From: Acanthococcus lagerstroemiae
Lineage: Eukaryota; Arthropoda; Insecta; Hemiptera; Eriococcidae
Direction of reading: 5' to 3'
Assembly (NCBI GenBank): GCA_031841125.1
Contig: CM063106.1
Span: 5,766,001-5,830,000 of the forward strand
Length of the DNA stretch: 64,000 nt
Shown: in pieces, positions 1 to 9,583 of the stretch
Position numbering within the stretch: position 1 is the first letter of the stretch
Layout: each line of letters starts with the position of its first letter
Program-made: the position numbers and the translations under genes
Notes under the pieces: generated by a model
Database searches by the model: none
What the model was told of the DNA's origin: nothing
The model's input: the letters and a program-made list of their open reading frames with translations, nothing else

Positions 1-1
1 G

Positions 2-1543
2 TTTTTAGTTCCCAAGAAGGCTGATGCCTCTGGTCAAAAGAAATGGCGCATGGTTGTAGACTACAGGCGTCTCAACGCCATTACTGTACCTCAGAGCTAT
101 CCCCTACCGAATATCGAAGATATTCTTGAATCTTTAGGTCATGCTAATTATTTCACCTGTCTAGATCTCTCATTTGGCTACTTCCAATGTAAAATCAACA
201 AAGAAGATGCGCCAAAAACTGCATTTTCTGCTTCTGGAAATCATTACGAATTTGATCGCCTACCAATGGGCGTCACAGGGGCTCCAGCCACTTTTTCTCG
301 TTTAATGAACATTGTCACCTCTGGACTCCAAGGAAGCCATTGCTTCGTCTATCTTGACGACCTAATTTTAGCAGCTTCTACTATTTCCGAGCATAGCAAA
401 AAGCTCACCGAAGTTTTCGAACGATTAAAATTGAATAACCTTCGCCTTTCTTGTGATAAATGCGAATTCATGAGACGAGAAGTCGTCTTCCTCGGACACA
501 CTATCACTCCCGAAGGTGTCCGCCCAGATCTGAACAAAACACGTCCCATCAGTCAGTGTTCCCGACCGAAAAATGTCAAGGAATTAATGTCCTTTCATGG
601 ATGCATGTCTTATTTCCGAAAATTCATAAAAGACTTCGCAATTCTTGCTAAACCTCTCACTAAACTTTTCAAAAAGGACCAACCATTCGTTTGGGACGAC
701 GAACAGCAAGAAGCTTTCGACATTTTGAAAAAACGACTATGCGAAGATGTCATACTCCAGTACCCACGTTTTGACCGAGAGTTTATTCTATCCACCGATG
801 CCAGTGGAAAGGGACTTGGGGCTGTACTCAGTCAGAAAAATGAAGAAGGCCAGGATCAACCGATCTGTTTTGCATCTCGAACTTTAAATGAAGCCGAGGA
901 AAAATATGGGGCTACCGAATTAGAATTATTAGCGGTAGTTTGGTCAACGAAAAAGTTTCGCAATTATCTATTAGGCCGAAAATTTCTTTTAGTAACTGAC
1001 TGTAAACCATTACGTTGGTTGTATTCACTCAAGGATCCTAGTTCTCGTCTATTCCGTTGGCGAGCACAACTCAGCGATTACGAATTTTCCGTTGTTTATC
1101 GTCCAGGATCTCAAAATCACGTCAGCGATTTTCTCAGTCGTTCCCCGCTTTCTACCGAAGGAAATGAAGACCTTCCTGATCGTAAAATAAGCCTAGCAGC
1201 ATTTGATACCCCTGCAGTTTCAACTAGTGAATCTTCTCCTAAGGGTAATTCGCAACTTAATCCACAATGGATCTCTGATATTCCCTCTTCTAAAACCGAT
1301 GTTTTTCTTTCACAAGATTTTGAAACGTATAACGATTTTCTGAAATTTCATTACACCGATCTAATTGACACGGAAGTCGCAGTCAAAACATCAAATGATA
1401 CTGCATTCAATCGTCACGGGGTCAAAGGCCAAGCAATTGCCATATTGTTACCAGTTAATTCTAAAAATGAAAACGACGAAACCTTATCGCCGATCAACAA
1501 ATATTTGGGTTTAACCGATTTTCCCGCAGCAACGCTGAAGTGA
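2..1543 (+). CDS. pol: Pol polyprotein fragment: reverse transcriptase and RNase H
   Basis: The frame is open from base 2, so the ATG at 50 is internal and the protein is 5'-partial. Residue numbers are counted from that ATG. The RT palm motifs are seen in order: VVDYRRLNA near residue 2, FDRLPMGVTGAPATF near 68, and the catalytic YLDD box (FVYLDDLILA) near 99. Ty3/Gypsy RNase H follows, with DASGKGLGAVLSQ near 251, ELELLAVVW near 290, TDCKPLRWL near 317 and SDFLSR near 362 supplying the D-E-D-D residues. About 130 unassigned residues lie between RNase H and the stop at 1541-1543. The integrase continues in the -1 frame, which is open from 1459. The family normally carries RT, RNase H and integrase in one ORF. 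Confidence 0.92.
   Translation, partial: FLVPKKADASGQKKWRMVVDYRRLNAITVPQSYPLPNIEDILESLGHANYFTCLDLSFGYFQCKINKEDAPKTAFSASGNHYEFDRLPMGVTGAPATFSRLMNIVTSGLQGSHCFVYLDDLILAASTISEHSKKLTEVFERLKLNNLRLSCDKCEFMRREVVFLGHTITPEGVRPDLNKTRPISQCSRPKNVKELMSFHGCMSYFRKFIKDFAILAKPLTKLFKKDQPFVWDDEQQEAFDILKKRLCEDVILQYPRFDREFILSTDASGKGLGAVLSQKNEEGQDQPICFASRTLNEAEEKYGATELELLAVVWSTKKFRNYLLGRKFLLVTDCKPLRWLYSLKDPSSRLFRWRAQLSDYEFSVVYRPGSQNHVSDFLSRSPLSTEGNEDLPDRKISLAAFDTPAVSTSESSPKGNSQLNPQWISDIPSSKTDVFLSQDFETYNDFLKFHYTDLIDTEVAVKTSNDTAFNRHGVKGQAIAILLPVNSKNENDETLSPINKYLGLTDFPAATLK
1507..1513 (+). promoter_or_regulatory. Possible -1 frameshift heptamer GGGTTTA between RNase H and integrase frames
   Basis: In the RNase H reading frame the codons are ttG GGT TTA, which fits the X XXY YYZ pattern of -1 slippery sites. 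The integrase frame is the -1 frame and is open across the site (from 1459), and the zero-frame stop lies about 30 bases downstream. That geometry is what programmed frameshifting would need. However, errantiviruses usually frameshift between gag and pol, not inside pol, so a chance heptamer beside an ordinary indel is just as possible. Confidence 0.3.
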
Positions 1544-2886
1544 ACGAAGTTCAACATATTGTCTCCAAGAACAAAACGCTGTTTATCTGCTACTTCAAAC
1601 GCGATTATTTCGATAACGTTGTGTATGCCGACCTTTTTCATGTCTTACAAAATTTACGTAACTTAGCTAACGCTAAGGGGATAACGAGATTATCAATCGA
1701 AAACCCCACGGGAAAATACAACGTGATTAATTTGGAAAAATTTAAGGAAATCATTTTTTACGTATTTCGGAATAAGAAAATTGATGTCACCCTCTGTCTA
1801 AATCAACGACGAATTCTCACACCAGAAGAAATCCAACAGGCTCTTACGGAGAATCACGATGCAGCCGCTGCCGGCCATTGTGGCTTCCACAAAATGTATG
1901 CTCGCATGAAGGAAAAATATTCCTTCCCGGATATGAAGTCAATAATTCGGAATTACATACGAAATTGTTCCAGTTGCAATCTTCAAAAAATTGATAGGAA
2001 TCCGATCAGAAATCCGATGTGTATAACCGACACACCTCATCGAGCTTGGGAAAAAATATCCATCGATGTGGTTGGTAAATTACCGATGACTGAGAAAGGT
2101 AACCAATACCTCCTTCATCTTCAAGATTCCTTAACCCATTTCAGCATGGGATGGGCGCTTCCAAATCAAGAAGCAGAAACTATTGCCAACTGTCTTCATG
2201 AATGTTTTAGTCTATTTGGCATTCCTTCTACTCTCCAGTCTGATCGAGGAGTGAATTTTACGTCTGAAATAATCAAGCAACTGACGAAATTGTACAAGGT
2301 ACATCACATTTTCAACAGCCCCTACCGACCTCAGAGTTCTGGTCAAATCGAAAGAGCCAATGCCGAATTTAAAGAATACATCAAACACTACTTGAACGAA
2401 ACGGCTACCAATTGGGATATTCTTCTACCATCATACTTATTCTTTTACAACACCTCACAAAATTCTGCTATTAATGCCAAACCTTTCTCTCTTATGTTTG
2501 GAAGAGAACCTGAAGTTCCTTCTACTTTCACGAAAAATGTAGATTTTCAGTATACCTACGATACTTATTTGTCTCAGCTTAAATTAAAACTCCAAACTGC
2601 TCATAAACTCGCTAGAGAGCATCACATTAAGCAAAAGGAACGATCTAAATTATATTATGATCGAAAATTAAACGTCCAGTCCTTTAGTCCAGGTGACTGG
2701 GTATACGTGCAAAATAAGGCTATAAATCCAAATGTCAGCCGAAAATTAGGTTCTAAATTTAAGGGTCCATTCCAAGTACAGAAGGTACATTCGAACAATT
2801 CTGTTAGTGTTAAGGTTAAAAACAAACTTCAGACTTACCACACTGACATGTTAAAATTGTGTAAGCACACTAACCTTCCTTCTTAA
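1540..2886 (+). CDS. pol: Pol polyprotein fragment: integrase
   Basis: This carries the retroviral-type integrase. The HHCC zinc-binding domain is visible around residues 106-147 (HCGFHKM, then CSSCNLQK). The DDE core follows, with the first Asp in ISIDVVGKLP near residue 176, the second in LQSDRGVNF near 234 and the Glu in SSGQIERANAEF near 267. A basic C-terminal region with a GDWVYV patch near 387 resembles the Ty3/Gypsy integrase C-terminal domain. The codon at 1540 is GTG and is not a credible natural start. The frame is open back to 1459, so this is the continuation of the upstream pol frame after a frameshift rather than a separate gene. Confidence 0.9.
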   Translation: MNEVQHIVSKNKTLFICYFKRDYFDNVVYADLFHVLQNLRNLANAKGITRLSIENPTGKYNVINLEKFKEIIFYVFRNKKIDVTLCLNQRRILTPEEIQQALTENHDAAAAGHCGFHKMYARMKEKYSFPDMKSIIRNYIRNCSSCNLQKIDRNPIRNPMCITDTPHRAWEKISIDVVGKLPMTEKGNQYLLHLQDSLTHFSMGWALPNQEAETIANCLHECFSLFGIPSTLQSDRGVNFTSEIIKQLTKLYKVHHIFNSPYRPQSSGQIERANAEFKEYIKHYLNETATNWDILLPSYLFFYNTSQNSAINAKPFSLMFGREPEVPSTFTKNVDFQYTYDTYLSQLKLKLQTAHKLAREHHIKQKERSKLYYDRKLNVQSFSPGDWVYVQNKAINPNVSRKLGSKFKGPFQVQKVHSNNSVSVKVKNKLQTYHTDMLKLCKHTNLPS

Positions 2887-2977
2887 TTTTAAATTTTATT
2901 TCTTTCCACCAATTTCTTTTCTATGATGGTATCCTTTACCTGTTGCAGGTGAGAACCACTACTGTTCCGTCTTCAAA

Positions 2978-3916
2978 ATGCTGTCGTTTATTTCCTTTTC
3001 TTCAATCCTCCTTTTCGTTACCTTTTCGTATTCAACCATTCAAAATCGAACTTTTCAAGAAACCCACGTGCGACCATTAAGCACTCATGCAGGACTATAC
3101 TTTGCAAATTTAGGCACAGCCAGAATTACTTCTGACACATGGAGACTAATTACTTTTCGCAACATGACCGTTTACGAACGACGATATAAGGTACTTTCTT
3201 ACGTACTCAAGGAAACAGAAAACCTGTGTTACGATATTCGACGTCGAGGTGACATTTACAATTGCACTCGTACGTTTAAACTTGCGGCCAACCGCATGAA
3301 CAGGTTAGATAACAAGTACGAAGCCCTGGTGCATCTGATCGAGGGACCATCTTCTCGTCGAAAAAGAGGTATCTTCAACAGTATGTCTACCGTTCTCAAA
3401 ATTCTCATTGGTACTCCAGATGCTAACGACGATGCTTTCTACACTGAAGGCATTTATCAAGCCTTGTATAATGAAAAGGTCACTGAAAAACTCATGAAAC
3501 AACAAATTCAAATCATTCGTAGTAGTCTTGTCAATCTGAATGAAACCATTCTGACTCTCCACCATAATGAAATTATTCTTAATAAAAATATGCAAACTCT
3601 CAATTCCTTCATGTCACAAACTTCTTCCACTCTTCTCAATGAACAAATGCGACTTATGATTGAATACCATGAAACTCTTCTTATGGATTCTACTGCCGAT
3701 CTTATTGAAGAATTTGATCAATTAATTAATAGTATTCTTTTCGCTCATAGAAAACTCATTCATCCTTCTATTATAACTCCTAAGGAGCTCACCGAGGAAT
3801 TAGCAGCCGCTCATCTAGCGACTGATCAAGATTTCCCCTTCGCTGTTAATTATCAGAATGTCTATAATTTCTTCATGGACCTTATGCGATATAGAAATAG
3901 TTTTAACAAAAAATAA
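2978..3916 (+). CDS. env: Envelope glycoprotein, N-terminal part (Baculo_F-like), frame-broken
   Basis: The ORF starts with a hydrophobic signal peptide (MLSFISFSSILLFVTFSYS). GLYFANLG follows near residue 40, a pattern typical of errantivirus and baculovirus F-type envelopes. A furin-like cleavage site RRKR lies near residue 128, directly followed by a Gly-rich fusion-peptide-like stretch. Several NxT/S sites are present. The acceptor-like ttgcag at 2944-2949, just upstream, would suit the spliced env message of errantiviruses. The ORF stops at 3914-3916 right after an A-rich run, and the rest of the envelope continues in another frame, so the copy is interrupted. Confidence 0.82.
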   Translation: MLSFISFSSILLFVTFSYSTIQNRTFQETHVRPLSTHAGLYFANLGTARITSDTWRLITFRNMTVYERRYKVLSYVLKETENLCYDIRRRGDIYNCTRTFKLAANRMNRLDNKYEALVHLIEGPSSRRKRGIFNSMSTVLKILIGTPDANDDAFYTEGIYQALYNEKVTEKLMKQQIQIIRSSLVNLNETILTLHHNEIILNKNMQTLNSFMSQTSSTLLNEQMRLMIEYHETLLMDSTADLIEEFDQLINSILFAHRKLIHPSIITPKELTEELAAAHLATDQDFPFAVNYQNVYNFFMDLMRYRNSFNKK

Positions 3917-5000
3917 ATTATTAATTTTTAATATCAAAATTCCTCTGGTTAAAAACATTCCTTTTACACTCTATCACCTTATTCCCGTTCCAATTTTATC
4001 CGAACGTGCATCCCATACATACTTCTATGTATCCACTACTATGAAGTACCTGCTGATCAACGATCTCCGGACCAAGTACGTTGCACTTGCCGATCTCCAG
4101 AAATGTGTCCAGCTACAAGACACCTACTTCCTATGCCACGTTCGCGAAGTACTCTACGTCCAGGAACGAGATACCTGTGAAACCGCTGTTCTCACCAGCG
4201 CTAGTCACGAAATTCCTAACCAATGCACTGTTAATGTGGTGTATGGAGAAATGACCTCGTGGACCGAGCTTCCTGCGAATTCTTGGATCTACGTCTACTC
4301 TTCACCTGTAACTGTATCTGTCGAATGTCGGGCTATGCCTCGAGTGCATGACATCGCTCTACAAGGAGCCGGCGTAATTTCATTACCTCCGGACTGTCGT
4401 CTCTTTACAAGTCTCGGAGTTCTCTCTTCTACTTCCAGTTCCTCTCATCGGGTTGAACACGTTATTTCCGAATTCCAGTTCAACGAACAGGACCTGGTGA
4501 CTAATTTGAAAAATTATTCGCTACACCTTAATAAGGTCCGCATCACGGATATCAGCGATGTAACTAAATTAGACGTTCTCGCCACACAGCTCAGTCAAAT
4601 CGATAAGGTCTTAGATTTTCAGATCGAGCATGGAGATATCATTCGCCGCACCCCTTGGTTGTGGAATCTCACTTATTTGATTTTCACAGCTCTTGGACTT
4701 TATACTCTCGTTAAATGCCGTCATGGTATTCTTCGCGTTTTCAAATGGCTTTGTTGTCACCGTCGGACTCAACCACATCACCATACCTGTTGTTTATCAA
4801 GAATGATAACCTGCGTGCAAGGTACAACATCCACCGCTGATCCGACCGTTCGCCTGAAGGATATTACTCATCATCATGACGAGGATAATGGCGATCTACC
4901 CCCAGAACCTAGTACTTCGGATCAAAGTCCACGGTATTCCTTGCGTCCAAGGGATAAAACCAAGTCTCCAGCACCGACTCGAATCACTATGCAGTTCTAA
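3858..5000 (+). CDS. env: Envelope glycoprotein, C-terminal part with transmembrane anchor
   Basis: This ORF overlaps the end of the preceding one in a different frame; only the part after roughly 3917 looks like genuine envelope. It holds a cysteine-rich ectodomain, a predicted membrane anchor (LTYLIFTALGLYTLVKC, near residue 272) and a long cytoplasmic tail that starts with clustered Cys and His and ends rich in Pro, Ser and Arg. The ATG at 3858 is probably irrelevant. A one-base indel in the A-rich stretch around 3905-3920 is the simplest explanation for the split. Not a host gene. Confidence 0.75.
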   Translation: MSIISSWTLCDIEIVLTKNKLLIFNIKIPLVKNIPFTLYHLIPVPILSERASHTYFYVSTTMKYLLINDLRTKYVALADLQKCVQLQDTYFLCHVREVLYVQERDTCETAVLTSASHEIPNQCTVNVVYGEMTSWTELPANSWIYVYSSPVTVSVECRAMPRVHDIALQGAGVISLPPDCRLFTSLGVLSSTSSSSHRVEHVISEFQFNEQDLVTNLKNYSLHLNKVRITDISDVTKLDVLATQLSQIDKVLDFQIEHGDIIRRTPWLWNLTYLIFTALGLYTLVKCRHGILRVFKWLCCHRRTQPHHHTCCLSRMITCVQGTTSTADPTVRLKDITHHHDEDNGDLPPEPSTSDQSPRYSLRPRDKTKSPAPTRITMQF

Positions 5001-6090
5001 CGTTCACGTGTATTTTGCGAACCTGTAAATCATCTCTCCCGTTAGCCATTATTTTTTTTTTCCCTTCTTCGCTATCGCCGCCACTGGACTCAGTCACCCT
5101 TGACGTTGAAACTTCAAACCATCCCGTTCACCGTCACTAATTTTTAATCCAAATCTTTCGCATGTAAGTTTATTTATAGTACCTGTCCTTTTCTATTATT
5201 TTGTAAATATTCACCATGCGACTATTTTTATACCTTTTTTTTCTTTTGATTCACCTTTTAGGTGTTACATTTTTTTTTTCTATTTCTTTATTTTATTACT
5301 CTGCTATATTTTCTACTCTTCTTTTTGTAACATATTGACTCAAACCATTTTGGTGCAGATTACTTTTTATTTTTCATTTTTTGTATTGTTGTATTTTATT
5401 ATTTCTTATTCCTTTTCAATTTCTAGATTATTTTTATTTGACCCAGCCATTTTGCTGTTGTTCATAAATTTCTTTTACGCCTTATTCCTCCCGTTCTAAG
5501 CTATGTGACCTCAACCTACAAGGTTTCTTTCTCTTCTTTCATTTTTTTTTTTTGTTTTTCCTCTTCTAAGTTATCGAACTTCGCTTCTTTTTATAAGCTT
5601 GTTCTGACCCCCCGGGAATGTTATGGTCCTTTCGCACCATCCTGTATATTCCTTCCATCCACCTTGTATAACTCTACATACTGTTTCTCTTCTTCCGATT
5701 CTTACTATCATTACATTCATATACGCAACGTCTAAAGTATTGTTTACCTTTCCGATTATTCATATTCTTAGATTCCTCTACGCATTTACCATTTCCATAT
5801 CATATACCTTTGAGCCCAAAAGGTGGGGTAATACTTCCTGGTCACGTACGCTTAATGTTAATGCACTAAGTAATATTTTATACACTATTCACTTCTTTTT
5901 TCGTTGTACTCGATTCCGAGCATTGTCTTACTTATAATTTAGCCTCGGATTAAAACTTTATAAAAGCACTCCGCTTGTCGTTATTGAATTCGCGGCCTTT
6001 GAGTAAGGTTCTCAGTAAATTCGGTTTCTACGATTCCAAGCCGTCAAGGCGCCAAGACGAGCCGTTTGGGACCGTAACAGGGAAAAAGAA
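5001..6090 (+). other. T-rich 3' untranslated tail and possible 3' LTR of the Gypsy element
   Basis: No convincing coding sequence. The stretch is strongly pyrimidine-biased on the + strand, which produces spurious ORFs. Around 5940-6080 there is a TATA-like tttataaaagc, a more balanced composition, and an end in ccgtaaca, all compatible with LTR promoter and U5 sequence. LTR limits and target duplication cannot be shown. Confidence 0.45.
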
Positions 6091-6734
6091 AAAGAAGATA
6101 GTGTGGAAGGGCGTAATGGGTATCGGAACCAGAGCAGTACACAATGAAAATTTGACAGGTTATAAGTAGAGGAAAATCATGAGTTTCGGAACCAAAATAT
6201 TTATTTTCTAGCAAAAGAGTCGTTTTGCTCATGTTCTGAGAGTCAGTGTTGCTTGTAATGAAGATAGAAAAATGATCGTTCTTGACGTTACATATACAAG
6301 TTTCATAGATCGCAGGAAAACTGAAATGAATTAATTGTAATAGGACCACATATCATCAAAGTCGGTTAGTAATATCACTTATTGAAACTAGGTAGGGTTA
6401 ATACAGAGTATTGGGTAAAAAATGTCAGCAAACAAATAATAATTAAGAAATAAGTCAATAATCAACTATGCAGTATGAAATGGGGTAATAAAACTCAAAA
6501 ACATCAGAAAATTAACGATATAACATGGATGTGTGAATGCTAATGCTGACTGACATCCCCATTGTAAATCAATTCCATAAAATCGGTGACCCATTATTGC
6601 AATAGATTCGAGCGATGTTCGTTACAAGTCGTCCATTGCACTGAACGAACGTTTGGTTCCGAAAACCATTACTATTCAAGGTTTGCTTCCAAAGCTCATT
6701 TATAATGAGACCTGGTTCCGAAACCCAAACCGCT
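6091..6734. other. No gene seen
   Basis: AT-rich sequence with no ORF resembling a known protein and no clear repeat structure. The short ORFs on both strands here are unsupported. Confidence 0.5.
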
Positions 6735-8190
6735 GGGTATGGAGGATTAAGAGGAGATCCTATTTTGAGATCGGAATTTGATAAAGCTCTGAAAGAAATG
6801 AATGCAGGTAGAGCAGAAGGAGAGTGAGTTATTGAGGAATGCAGGAGAAGTAGTTTTGAAAAATTTATATGAATTAATTTGCAGAATGTATGAGGGAGGA
6901 GAAATTCGAACAGATTTCCAGAAAAGCAGGTTAATTACAAATATGATCCCTATAAAAAAGCTGGAGCAACCCGATGCACTAAATCCCGCCAGTTACCCGG
7001 GTAACTAAAGGGGAATCAAGAGTAACTGACGGGTTTCTGGGTAATCTAAGGGTAGTGTGAGGGTAACCGAAGGCTGCAAATGGGTAACTTTTCCGCGGGT
7101 AACTAAAGGGTAACTGATTGCGCATCGGGAAGCAAATGTGAATATTGGTGTTGTGGGACGTATGGCGATGCACGCATGCCAAAGTGGCCCCTGAGACACC
7201 GCACCCCTGGCACCGGAAACTACCCTTTCGGGCATCGCATCAGTACCGAAGGGAACGCTTTGGGGCCGGGCCCGAGCCCCCATTTCTCCTGGCCGGAACG
7301 GTGCGCGCGTCCTGCCAGGGCCACCACGGGGTTCCCTACTGACCGAGGTCCGCGCTCCCAGAGCACTCGCCTGGAAATTTCAGGTCCCCCGCAGCCGGAC
7401 GCGCTGCCTCTTCCTCTTCACTCACTCATCGTGTGAGACTCTTCCAAGCTCCAGCCGAATATTATCGTACGGAGTATAAGTTTACTATCGCACGCATCAA
7501 AGATTTTAGCAAGTGTAATAAATAAGTTCATACAAAATAAAATGGAAGAAAGGGTGGGAGAAGATCAGTTTGGATTAAGGAAATGTAGAGGAACCAGGCA
7601 AGCGATTTTTGTTTGAAGTTTTTATTAGAAAAAATACTGAAAAAAGGTTTGGATACATATGTAGCATTTGTAGATTTAGAGAAAGCTTTTTTGATAATAT
7701 TGAATGGTCAGAAATGTTTCAAATAATGAAAGAAGTAAGAGTTGAGTACAAGGAAAGAAAAGTAATATGGGATTATAAAAGGATCAAAAGGCTCAAATAC
7801 AAATACGGGATGAATGGGAGAAGCGAAAATACAAAAAAAAGAGTGAGACAAGGTTGCTGTTTCTCACCAGTACTTTTCAACTTATTTATAGAAAAAGTAA
7901 TTAAAGAAATTAATGAAAAGAATGAAAAGGAATCAGGCACGATAATACAACGGGAGAGGGTTAAAATGATAAGGTTTGCAGATGATATTGCAATAGTAGA
8001 AAGAAGTAACAAAGTACTAAAGAAAACACTAAAAAAGTTGGATGAAAGATTAAAGGTAAAATATAAAATGGAGATGAATAAAAATAAAACAAAAGTGATG
8101 TTAGTCGGTCGGTGGAAACAGTCCAATAAATGTGAAAGTATAGGAGATGAAAAAATAAAGGAGGTAAAGAGAAGAATCATAAATTTAACT
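6735..8190 (+). mobile_element. Decayed RTE-like LINE (reverse transcriptase fragment)
   Basis: Translated pieces match the reverse transcriptase of RTE-clade LINEs (the kind often annotated craniofacial development protein 2-like). They are SEFDKALKEMNAGRA near 6770, LYELICRMYEGGEIRTDF near 6863, SHASKILASVINKF near 7480-7530, then RQGCCFSPVLFNLFIEKVI near 7850 and the catalytic FADDIA at about 7975. The frame is broken by stops and shifts, and the RT is split between the DFQKS and SHASK blocks by the GC-rich repeat at about 6975-7450. Both LINE ends are missing, so this is a dead fragment. Confidence 0.8.
6975..7450. repeat. GC-rich dispersed repeat, copy 1, inserted into the LINE
   Basis: The block interrupts the LINE RT and differs sharply in base composition. 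Its left part (6990-7115) contains several variants of gggtaactaaag. The right part (about 7157-7430) is clearly related to 42146-42400: both share cacgcatgccaaa, tggcccctgaga, gaaactaccctttcg, cccgagcccccattt and ccctactgaccgag. It is not a recognised gene. The short ORFs across it are open in several frames in both copies. Confidence 0.7.
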
Positions 8191-9334
8191 GATTACGTGA
8201 ACGACGATGTTGAATTAACTAGTAAAAACGAATTCGATTTACCTGTAAATTCTGCATCGAAAACGGGTCAAATTTTTATGAAAATCAATAGACCGTCAAA
8301 CTAGTGATATCAAATCTACGTCGATTTTGACTTCAACGTCAAATAGACGTTGATTTTGATGTCGATTTTGGTCTCAACAGTAATCAAGCTGTATTTTATG
8401 CATCGAACTGGTTTTGTAGTACCATTCTCCATAAATTCAGTTATGACTCACTGAGTCATAAATACTATTCAAGCTTATAATGTGGGATATGTATGACTTG
8501 TTTATTATTTAGGAATAATGTATTACAATTAATTAATTAATTCAGCTGATGTGTTATTCTGTTATTCTTCCACGTCCTCGTACACTTTTAATTTCTTAGT
8601 CGTCTGTACACATTTAAGCACCTAACTGAGAGTGGTAAATTCGTTGCAAATTTTACAAAACTACGCTGCAAGTTGCGACCATAGGGGTTCTGCTGCGTTG
8701 TCTGTCTCTAAAATTGGCAGTAGGTAAAATTACTACGTTACATATAGTTGAAAAGAAGGAGGAAGTAGGAATGGAGTTAGCGAAATGAAAAATTAAGATA
8801 AATCGGTGTATGAGTATGTAGATGAGTAAGTAGATGCATATTAATTGGCCCAGACTAGCGTAAGAAATACTGCAAAGTGTCAATATGACTTAACAGTGGA
8901 CGAAATTCCTTGTATGAACTAGCTCTCAGAAATGCAATGATGTAGAAACACAAGGTAATCATTTGGAGGCCATACAAAAGGTACCCAGAAAAACACGGTT
9001 TCCAAAAAATGAGGTCTTCTTATCTGCCAAAAAATGACCGACTGGAATTCAATCACTGACACAGAGTCATAATTTGTTTCAATTATTATTTTCCAATGCA
9101 TTATGCAATTAGGTATGTGTATGTTCTTCACTTTGTAATTACGTTCGTATCAGAAAATTATTTCTAATGTGAATCCGATTTTGGCGAAAATAACTTTAGT
9201 TAACCAGTATAATGACGAGCTTTTTCCTTGTCTCACGGTCAAAATATTATTTTTAGTCTATTGGTTATAGAGGAGGGGGGGGGGAGCTCTTTACGAAGAT
9301 TGGACCATTAAATTTTAAGGAATAGCACTAGCTA
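8191..9334. other. No gene seen; decayed spacer
   Basis: Low-information AT-rich DNA. There is a short inverted motif at 8333-8353 (tcaacgtc, 5-base loop, gacgttga) among repeated cgtcgattttg words, and a G tract near 9272-9283. Nothing coding is supported. Confidence 0.5.
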
Positions 9335-9340
9335 TTTATT
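9335..9340 (-). terminator. Polyadenylation signal of the odorant receptor gene
   Basis: AATAAA on the minus strand (tttatt on +), about 27 bases beyond the odorant receptor stop codon, is in the right place to end its mRNA. Confidence 0.5.
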
Positions 9341-9367
9341 GCCTTCATATACATACAATGATGTTCA

Positions 9368-9583
9368 TCATTTGCTAGAAATAGTACTCCGCTGTAAACT
9401 AACAACTGTATAAACAAAATTCAAAGCTTTTGAAAACATGTTCATAGTTAAAGGATACATTTTGAAAGCAGAAAATTTGATAGGTTCCTGAGACTGGGCC
9501 AAGAAAATGTGAATCGTTTTGCGAAATTCTGCTGGTAGTGCATACCATTGGCTGAAGTACACCTCTTCACTCATCGTTTTAGT
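9368..9583 (-). CDS. Odorant receptor terminal exon
   Basis: 216 nt including the stop, after acceptor attgcag. It carries the most conserved part of insect ORs: EEVYFSQWYALPAEFRK, the LAQSQEP region and the TM7 helix ending SLQRST. Confidence 0.9.
   Translation of the reverse strand, partial: TKTMSEEVYFSQWYALPAEFRKTIHIFLAQSQEPIKFSAFKMYPLTMNMFSKALNFVYTVVSLQRSTISSK

Larger units (their letters stand above)
1..6090 (+). mobile_element. Errantivirus-like Ty3/Gypsy element, 5'-truncated by window edge
   Basis: Order seen is reverse transcriptase, RNase H, integrase, then a Baculo_F-like envelope and a T-rich untranslated tail, which is the 3' half of an insect endogenous retrovirus of the errantivirus type. 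The 5' LTR and gag lie outside the window. Pol changes frame between RNase H and integrase, and env is split into two frames, so the copy looks inactivated unless the pol break is a programmed frameshift. The 3' boundary is an estimate: a TATA-like element at about 5958-5963 and a run ending in CA near 6080 suggest a 3' LTR, but without the 5' LTR its limits cannot be set. Confidence 0.85.

Noticed and set aside
5505..5937. Plus-strand ORFs in the T-rich tail of the Gypsy element
   Set aside because: Phe/Ser/Tyr-rich translations arise from the pyrimidine bias; no relation to known retroelement proteins.
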